A DNA stretch of 53,980 nucleotides from Siccirubricoccus phaeus (GTDB taxonomy: Bacteria; Pseudomonadota; Alphaproteobacteria; Acetobacterales; Acetobacteraceae). Both the position numbers and the translations under genes were made by a program. The notes beneath the pieces were generated by a model, which was given only the letters and a program-made list of their open reading frames with translations, did not search any database and was not told where the DNA came from. Each line of letters opens with the position of its first letter. The stretch's first letter is position 1. The DNA lies in contig NZ_SRXO01000032.1 of assembly GCF_008360935.1 (NCBI RefSeq), positions 1 to 53,980 of the forward strand, given 5' to 3'. Positions 49,431 to 53,980 of this stretch are shown one piece after another.

Positions 49431-52118
49431 CTACAGCAGGTCCGCGCTGCCCGCCTTCACATCCAGCGCAAACGCCAGGAACTGCGTCACCTGCGTGTCG
49501 CTGAAATTGTCGTCCGCCACCATCACCAGGCTCTTCCGCCCATCCGCCAGGTCGGGGCCGAAGGTCATGCCCTCGATATTGTCGAGCGGAATGCCGAGGT
49601 CATCCAGGTCCAGCAGCAGCGTCTTCTGCGCCGGAATGTAATCCTGCCCCGCCAGCGCCGGCAGGCCCGAGACATCCGTCGCATCCTCCGTCCGCACCAG
49701 GTACAGCCGGATGTCGTTGCCGGCAACGCCGGTGGAGAAGGACCGCTCCAGCGCCAGCATGGTGCCCTGGTTGTCCAGCGCCAGCAACTCCGCCAGCCCG
49801 TTGGTGGCGAAGGCATCGACCGGCATCGGTGCATCGACGATGGGGTCGGTCAGATAGGCGTATTCCGCCGTCTCCTGGCCCGTCGCCGTGTCATAGGCCA
49901 GGATGCGCGAAGGCGAGCCGGCCTCGACCGTTGCATCCGGCCCGTCCTGGTACAGCGCATCCTCCGTGCCGACGAACAGCGTCTTGCCGTCCGGCGTCAC
50001 GGTCAGCCCCTCGAAGGCCAGGTTGTTGCGGATGCCCGAGGATTCGTCGGCGGTGGGCGTGAATTTCTCATCCACCGGCAGCTCCGCGATGCGCTGCCCC
50101 GTCAGGTCGAACTGCGCCACGAAGGGCGAGATGAGCTGGCTCGCATCGCCCTCCGAGGAGAGATAGAGCGTGCCGTCCGGCGCCAGGGCCAGCCCCTCCG
50201 GGTCCAGCGAATTGGCCGGGAAATGCTGGCCATCCTCCTGCCCTAGCCGGTGCACGCCCTTGAAGGCGACATCGCCCTGGGAGAGCGCGCCATCCTCCAG
50301 CCCGATATCCAGGGTGAAGAAGCGCGCATCCGCCGAGCGGTCATCGGCGAGCGCGTAATACTGCCCCGTCGCCGCATCCCAGGTGATGGCGGAGAGCCCA
50401 CCGATCTGCAGCCCGCCGAAGCTGTGGCCGAAGCCGATATCGCTCTCGCCGAGGAATTCGATGCCGCCGACCCGCGCCTCACCGGGGAACAGGCCGGTGC
50501 TGGTCGGCAGGCCGAATGGCACGCCGAGCAGGTCGCCGATGAAGTCGTAGGCGCCGAATTCCTGGGCGCCGTAATTCGCGTCGATCGGCGTGACGGTGAT
50601 GTGGCCGGCAGCGAAGGCATTGCCCTCCGCCAGCGGATCGTCCGTCACCACCGGACCGCCGAATTCCAGCTTCGCCTCGCCCTCCGTGCCGGTCGCCACG
50701 GCGCGCAGGTCGTGGTCGGTGGCGGCGTCCATGCGGGTGAAGACCACGTCGGACGGATTGGCGTATTTCGGGATGTTGACGTTCAGCCCGACGCCCTGCG
50801 GCAGCAGCGTACCATCGGCGCCCGCCGTCGCCTGCAGCTCCAGGATCAGGTCGGCGGTGATCTGGCTGGCATGCCACAGGCTGCACCAATCGGTGCCGTG
50901 CGACGAATCCACCTCGGTGGAGACGGCGATGGAGGGCACGCCGTAATTGAACACGCCGGCGACGGCGGCGGCCAAGGTGCCGGACGTCACGCCCTCATAG
51001 CCGAGGCTCGGCCCACCATCGATGCCGGAGACGATGAGGTCAGGCCGCGCCACGCCGGTCAGCAGCGCGTCCAGCCCGGTATAGACCGTGGTGCTCGGCG
51101 TCGCCGCCACCGCATAGCCATCCGTGGTGTGCTCCACGGCGAAATCCGTCAGCGTCAGCGCGGTGCCGAGGCCGTCCTGCGCACTCGCCGGCGCCACCAC
51201 CGTGACCTCGTAGCCGAGATCGAGCAGGGTCTCGCGCAGCAGCTCGAGGCCCGGCGCATCGGCGCCTTCCTCATTCACCAGCATCACCTTCAGCGGCTGC
51301 GCCTCGGGCCGGTCCCAATCGCCCAGCTTGCCGTCCAGCCGGTCCTCCAGCGCCAGGCGCTGCTGCTCGGAGGCCGTCCAGTTCCCGTCGATGGGCGAGA
51401 GCGTCACCCGGCCTTCGAGGAATTGCGCGCCCTCGGAGATCGGGTTGCCGGAGGGATCGGTGTTCGGCGTGAAGGTGGAGTTGTAGAGGCCGCTCGGCTT
51501 CTCGCCGATCGGGTAGCTGGCGGAGGATTCCTGGTCGATGCGCGTGATGGCGAGGCCGAGCGGATCGGCAGTGCCGGGGATGTTGATGGAGAGCCCCTTG
51601 CCGCCGGGGATCAGTGCGCCGCCTTCCGGCCGCGCCGCCTCGAGCTTGTCCAGCAGGCTGACGAGGAATTCCGCCGAATTGGCGTAGGCAGTGTCATAGC
51701 TGCCATCCTCGGAGCCGGCCGAGAGGGCGATGGCCGGAATGCCCCGCTGCAGCGCCGCGACGGCGGCGTTCACGGTGCCGGAGATGTTCTCGCTCTCCCC
51801 GGTATTGTCGCCCCGGTTGGTGCCGGAGATGACGATGTCCGGCGCCTCGCCGCCGAACAGGTCGAGCACGTCGAGACCAACCAGCGTGGCAGCGACGGGG
51901 CGGCCATCCACCGCGTAATTGCCGGGCGAAAATTCGGTGACGGCGAAGGGCTCGTCGAAGGCGGCGGGGCCGCCGAGCGAGCTGCCCTGTGCGCTCTGAT
52001 TCGCCGCGGGCGCGACGATGTGGACATTCTCCCCGGCGGCCTTCAGCGCGTCATAGAGCGCGATGAGGCCTGGCGAATCATAACCGTCATCATTGGTGAG
52101 AAGTATGTTGAGCGACAT
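49431..52118 (-). CDS. Three-domain fusion: SurE nucleotidase, degenerate SurE, phytase-like esterase domain
   Basis: The 895-residue protein starts MSLNILLTNDDGYDSPGLIA, an intact SurE (5'/3'-nucleotidase) active site: N9-D10-D11, GSSLGG near 45-50, VISGTNRGDN (98-103) and ISGTVNAAV (112-120). A second SurE-like module (about 277-520) has KVMLVNEEGADAPGLELLRE and LIVSGIDGGPSLGYEGVTSG: Asp-Asp has become Glu-Glu and the Asn of SGxN is Asp, so its metal site is probably lost or altered. From about 545 to the end, LGESDIGFGHSFGGLQIGGL, EGLALAPDGTLYLSSEGDAS, AFEGLTVTPDGKTLFVGTED and LDNIEGMTFGPDLADGRKSL match the esterase-like/phytase-like beta-propeller domain. The protein is acidic, without signal peptide or membrane segment. 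GGAGG precedes the ATG at 52118. No recognisable partner gene is adjacent. Substrates are unknown; SurE alone acts on nucleotides and exopolyphosphate. Confidence 0.85.
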   Translation of the reverse strand: MSLNILLTNDDGYDSPGLIALYDALKAAGENVHIVAPAANQSAQGSSLGGPAAFDEPFAVTEFSPGNYAVDGRPVAATLVGLDVLDLFGGEAPDIVISGTNRGDNTGESENISGTVNAAVAALQRGIPAIALSAGSEDGSYDTAYANSAEFLVSLLDKLEAARPEGGALIPGGKGLSINIPGTADPLGLAITRIDQESSASYPIGEKPSGLYNSTFTPNTDPSGNPISEGAQFLEGRVTLSPIDGNWTASEQQRLALEDRLDGKLGDWDRPEAQPLKVMLVNEEGADAPGLELLRETLLDLGYEVTVVAPASAQDGLGTALTLTDFAVEHTTDGYAVAATPSTTVYTGLDALLTGVARPDLIVSGIDGGPSLGYEGVTSGTLAAAVAGVFNYGVPSIAVSTEVDSSHGTDWCSLWHASQITADLILELQATAGADGTLLPQGVGLNVNIPKYANPSDVVFTRMDAATDHDLRAVATGTEGEAKLEFGGPVVTDDPLAEGNAFAAGHITVTPIDANYGAQEFGAYDFIGDLLGVPFGLPTSTGLFPGEARVGGIEFLGESDIGFGHSFGGLQIGGLSAITWDAATGQYYALADDRSADARFFTLDIGLEDGALSQGDVAFKGVHRLGQEDGQHFPANSLDPEGLALAPDGTLYLSSEGDASQLISPFVAQFDLTGQRIAELPVDEKFTPTADESSGIRNNLAFEGLTVTPDGKTLFVGTEDALYQDGPDATVEAGSPSRILAYDTATGQETAEYAYLTDPIVDAPMPVDAFATNGLAELLALDNQGTMLALERSFSTGVAGNDIRLYLVRTEDATDVSGLPALAGQDYIPAQKTLLLDLDDLGIPLDNIEGMTFGPDLADGRKSLVMVADDNFSDTQVTQFLAFALDVKAGSADLL

Positions 52119-52317
52119 GGCGACCTCCGCAGGATCCCGGCGGCAGCGGGACTAGAGGCCGGTCGATGACGGTCACCCGCACGTCGCGGATCACGAATCA
52201 CGGATTCCGGAGCCGCATCCGTGCTGTCCAGGAATGGCGCGCGGGCAGCGCGTTGTTCTGCCACCACTGTTCCGGCTCCGGGCCACTCGCCGGTGCCCGC
52301 GGCCGCAGTGGCGCGGA

Positions 52318-53523
52318 TCAGGGCGCCAGCGCCACCTCCTGCCAGGGCGACAGCTGCGAAAGATGCGCCGCCAGCACCGCCTGCCGGGCGCGGAAGGCGG
52401 CAAGCTGAGGGCCTTCCAGCCGCAGCGCCGGCACCGCTTCCAGCCGCGCCGGATCCACCGGGCGGCCATCCGCGATGACCTCGAAATGCAGATGCGGGCC
52501 GGTCGCCAGGCCGGTGGCGCCGACGCGGCCGATCACCTCGCCCTGCCGCACCGCCGTGCCCGGCCGCATCGTCGCGCCGATGGCGGAGAGATGGGCGTAG
52601 AGCGTTTCCCGCCCGCCCGCATGGGTCAGGCGCAACACCCGGCCATAGCCGCTGCGCCAGCCAGCCTCCGCCACCACGCCATCGGCCGCGGCGAAGACCG
52701 GCGTGCCGCGCGGTGCGGCGAAATCCACCCCTTGGTGTTGGCGGGTGAAGCCCAGCACCGGATGGCGCCGCTGGCCGAAGCCGGAACTCACCTTCGCGCT
52801 TTCCAGCGGCGTGCGGAGGAAGGCGCGGCGCAGGCTGCGCCCGGCCGCGTCGAACCACTCGCCGCCATTCGGCGTCTCCTGCCGCCAGAGCGTCAGGCGC
52901 TGGCCGGAGAGGTGGAATTCGGCATAGACGGCCGCGCCGTCGCGCAGCACGCGGCCCTCGGCGTCGCGGAAGCGCTCGAAGAGGATGGTGAAGCGGTCCC
53001 GCGGGCCCACCTCGCGCTGCAGGTCCACGGCTTGGGCCAGGCTCTGCACCAGTTCCCGTGCCAGGGGGGCAGGCAGGCCGGCGGCGCGCAGATCCTCCAC
53101 CACCACGCCACGGATGGCGCCGGCGGCCAGCGCCAGGCGGCGATAGGCCCGCGCCGCCACTTCCTCCGTCCGCCAGCCGGCGCCGTCCCTCGTGGCGGTG
53201 ACGAGGCGGCCGGGTTCGGGCTCGAGGGCAAGGCCGATGAGGCGGTCCGTAGCGGCGTCCTGCTGCAGCGTCAGCGCCTGGTCGGGGCGCAGGCGCTGGC
53301 CGGGCAGGTAGGGGGAGAGGGCGGCCAGGGCGGGCGCGGCCTGCTCTGGCGGGATGCCGGCGGCGGCGAGGAGGCGGGCAGGGGAGTCCTCGCCCACCGG
53401 CTGCAGCCTGTGGGTGACCTGGTGGGGTGTTTCTGCCGGGGGCTGGGCCGGAGCGGGGACGGCTTCGAAAGCGAGGCAGGCGAAAACGGCGCAGCGCCAC
53501 AGGCGCCGCCGGCGATGCGGCAT
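52318..53523 (-). CDS. Exported M23-family metalloendopeptidase (murein hydrolase)
   Basis: A 401-residue protein with a basic signal peptide (MPHRRRRLWRCAVFACLAFE, cleaved after PAPA), an N-terminal LysM-like/helical region (PYLPGQRLRPDQALTLQQDA) and a C-terminal lysostaphin-type M23 domain. The zinc motifs are SGFGQRRHPVLGFTRQHQGV (HxxxD with Asp of GVDFAAPRG) and the GPHLHFEVI (HxH) motif. It cleaves peptidoglycan cross-links in the periplasm, or positions amidases like NlpD/EnvC when inactive; here both metal motifs are intact. It diverges from the rRNA-operon promoter at the right edge. Confidence 0.9.
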   Translation of the reverse strand: MPHRRRRLWRCAVFACLAFEAVPAPAQPPAETPHQVTHRLQPVGEDSPARLLAAAGIPPEQAAPALAALSPYLPGQRLRPDQALTLQQDAATDRLIGLALEPEPGRLVTATRDGAGWRTEEVAARAYRRLALAAGAIRGVVVEDLRAAGLPAPLARELVQSLAQAVDLQREVGPRDRFTILFERFRDAEGRVLRDGAAVYAEFHLSGQRLTLWRQETPNGGEWFDAAGRSLRRAFLRTPLESAKVSSGFGQRRHPVLGFTRQHQGVDFAAPRGTPVFAAADGVVAEAGWRSGYGRVLRLTHAGGRETLYAHLSAIGATMRPGTAVRQGEVIGRVGATGLATGPHLHFEVIADGRPVDPARLEAVPALRLEGPQLAAFRARQAVLAAHLSQLSPWQEVALAP

Positions 53524-53645
53524 GAAAACCCCTCCGAGGGCTGGAATGCGTGCGACACCTCCCGGGAATAGCGTGCGCTGTCAACGGATTGACATGTGCG
53601 GTTTCGAGACGAGGTGAGGTGGTGAAAAAACCCGGAAAAACCCGT

Positions 53646-53674
53646 TTGACAGGGGGCGGGGAGGGGACTAGAAG
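53646..53674 (+). promoter_or_regulatory. Putative rRNA-operon promoter
   Basis: TTGACA (53646-53651) and TAGAAG (53669-53674) have exact 17-bp spacing, in a region with no ORF that leads into a characteristic rrn leader. The 16S gene itself is not in the window. The gap from 53524 is otherwise the M23 upstream region. Confidence 0.6.
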
Positions 53675-53850
53675 CCGCCTCCCGACGACGAGCCGCCTGG
53701 CTCCGAGACGGGACGCGGAACGGGGCCTTGACTGCGGTGGTGAGAGCCACTAAGTTCACTGGCCCGCGGATGACGCGGACGCTCCCCACCCGGCAGGGTT
53801 CAGCCGGTCGGGCCTTAGGGTTCTACCCTTGGGCCGGCCGCGCGGGGATT

Positions 53851-53862
53851 TGTTCATTGACA
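53851..53862 (+). promoter_or_regulatory. Putative boxA antitermination element of an rRNA leader
   Basis: TGTTCATTGACA resembles the boxA TGCTCTTTGACA/TGCTCTTTAACA form found shortly before 16S genes. It is followed by a T/G-rich stretch. From 53600 to the end no protein gene is plausible. Confidence 0.55.
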
Positions 53863-53980
53863 AGTGTATCTGGTTTTTGGAAGCGCGTTCAGTGGTTTTG
53901 GTGTGCTTTTAGGTTTGGGTCTGCCTGAGGGTGGTCCTGGTCCTGGGGTGGGATGCGCGGGCGGCGCTGCTGCTGGGCTG

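Overview
The window is about 54 kb of very GC-rich DNA (roughly 70% or more by eye) from an alphaproteobacterium, most likely an acetic-acid-bacterium relative of the Roseomonas type (Acetobacteraceae, Rhodospirillales). The evidence is the gene content and order: a dcw start (mraZ-rsmH-ftsL), a class A RNase P RNA, a ubiG/lysC/rodZ/ispG/hisS/prfA/prmC/DUF4167 block, an alphaproteobacterial GAAC-N7-GAAC SOS box, orphan TctC-type binding proteins, and an rRNA-operon leader at the right edge. No phage, IS element, CRISPR array or tRNA gene was found. Almost everything is chromosomal housekeeping with accessory genes inserted between conserved blocks.

Layout. 0-4.5 kb (minus strand): cell-division operon start (mraZ-rsmH-ftsL, with a probable MraZ operator/promoter), rnpB, an AmpD-like amidase and a TerB/DnaJ protein. 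4.6-16.3 kb (accessory): a TauD-type dioxygenase, a GNAT acetyltransferase flanked by inverted repeats, a MarR regulator divergent from a giant 5-oxoprolinase/hydantoinase with a palindromic operator between them, an AsmA protein, an M20 peptidase and an EF-hand protein. 16.9-20.1 kb: class I ribonucleotide reductase (nrdA, nrdB) behind an SOS box and a pair of NrdR-like boxes. 20.2-23.6 kb: Sco-type copper chaperone, a small conserved protein, DUF2007 plus an N6-adenine methyltransferase, divergent from a polyprenyl diphosphate synthase. 23.9-29.6 kb (accessory): two tandem TctC binding proteins, a cupin, an N-carbamoyl-amino-acid hydrolase and an MFS transporter. 29.8-32.3 kb: an RTX/ELWxxDGT repeat protein. 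32.5-43.4 kb: ubiG diverging from lysC, then a nitronate monooxygenase, rodZ, ispG, hisS, prfA, prmC and DUF4167, interrupted between ispG and hisS by a vapBC toxin-antitoxin pair whose toxin is frameshifted. 43.5-49.2 kb: TPP riboswitch-thiC, a MOSC protein and clpB. 49.4-52.1 kb: a very unusual SurE/SurE-like/phytase-like fusion. 52.3-54 kb: an M23 endopeptidase and, diverging from it, the promoter and leader of a probable rRNA operon.

How the parts relate. The hydantoinase, the carbamoylase and possibly the TctC proteins and MFS transporter suggest use of cyclic ureides/amides or amino-acid derivatives as nitrogen or carbon sources, but they are not one operon. Several coding junctions overlap by 1-4 bases (mraZ-rsmH-ftsL, DUF2007-methyltransferase, lysC-nitronate monooxygenase, hisS-prfA-prmC), indicating translational coupling.

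The most noteworthy observations are the SurE-SurE-phytase-like fusion, two in-frame 54-bp palindromic units inside the hydantoinase, SOS and NrdR-like sites together before nrdA, a four-unit 10-bp-phased GGGA array over the mraZ promoter, an Arg-codon leader ORF followed by a terminator upstream of the GNAT gene, and three families of hairpin-forming intergenic repeats whose copies keep structure while sequence diverges. All homology calls were made by reading the sequence; no database search was run.
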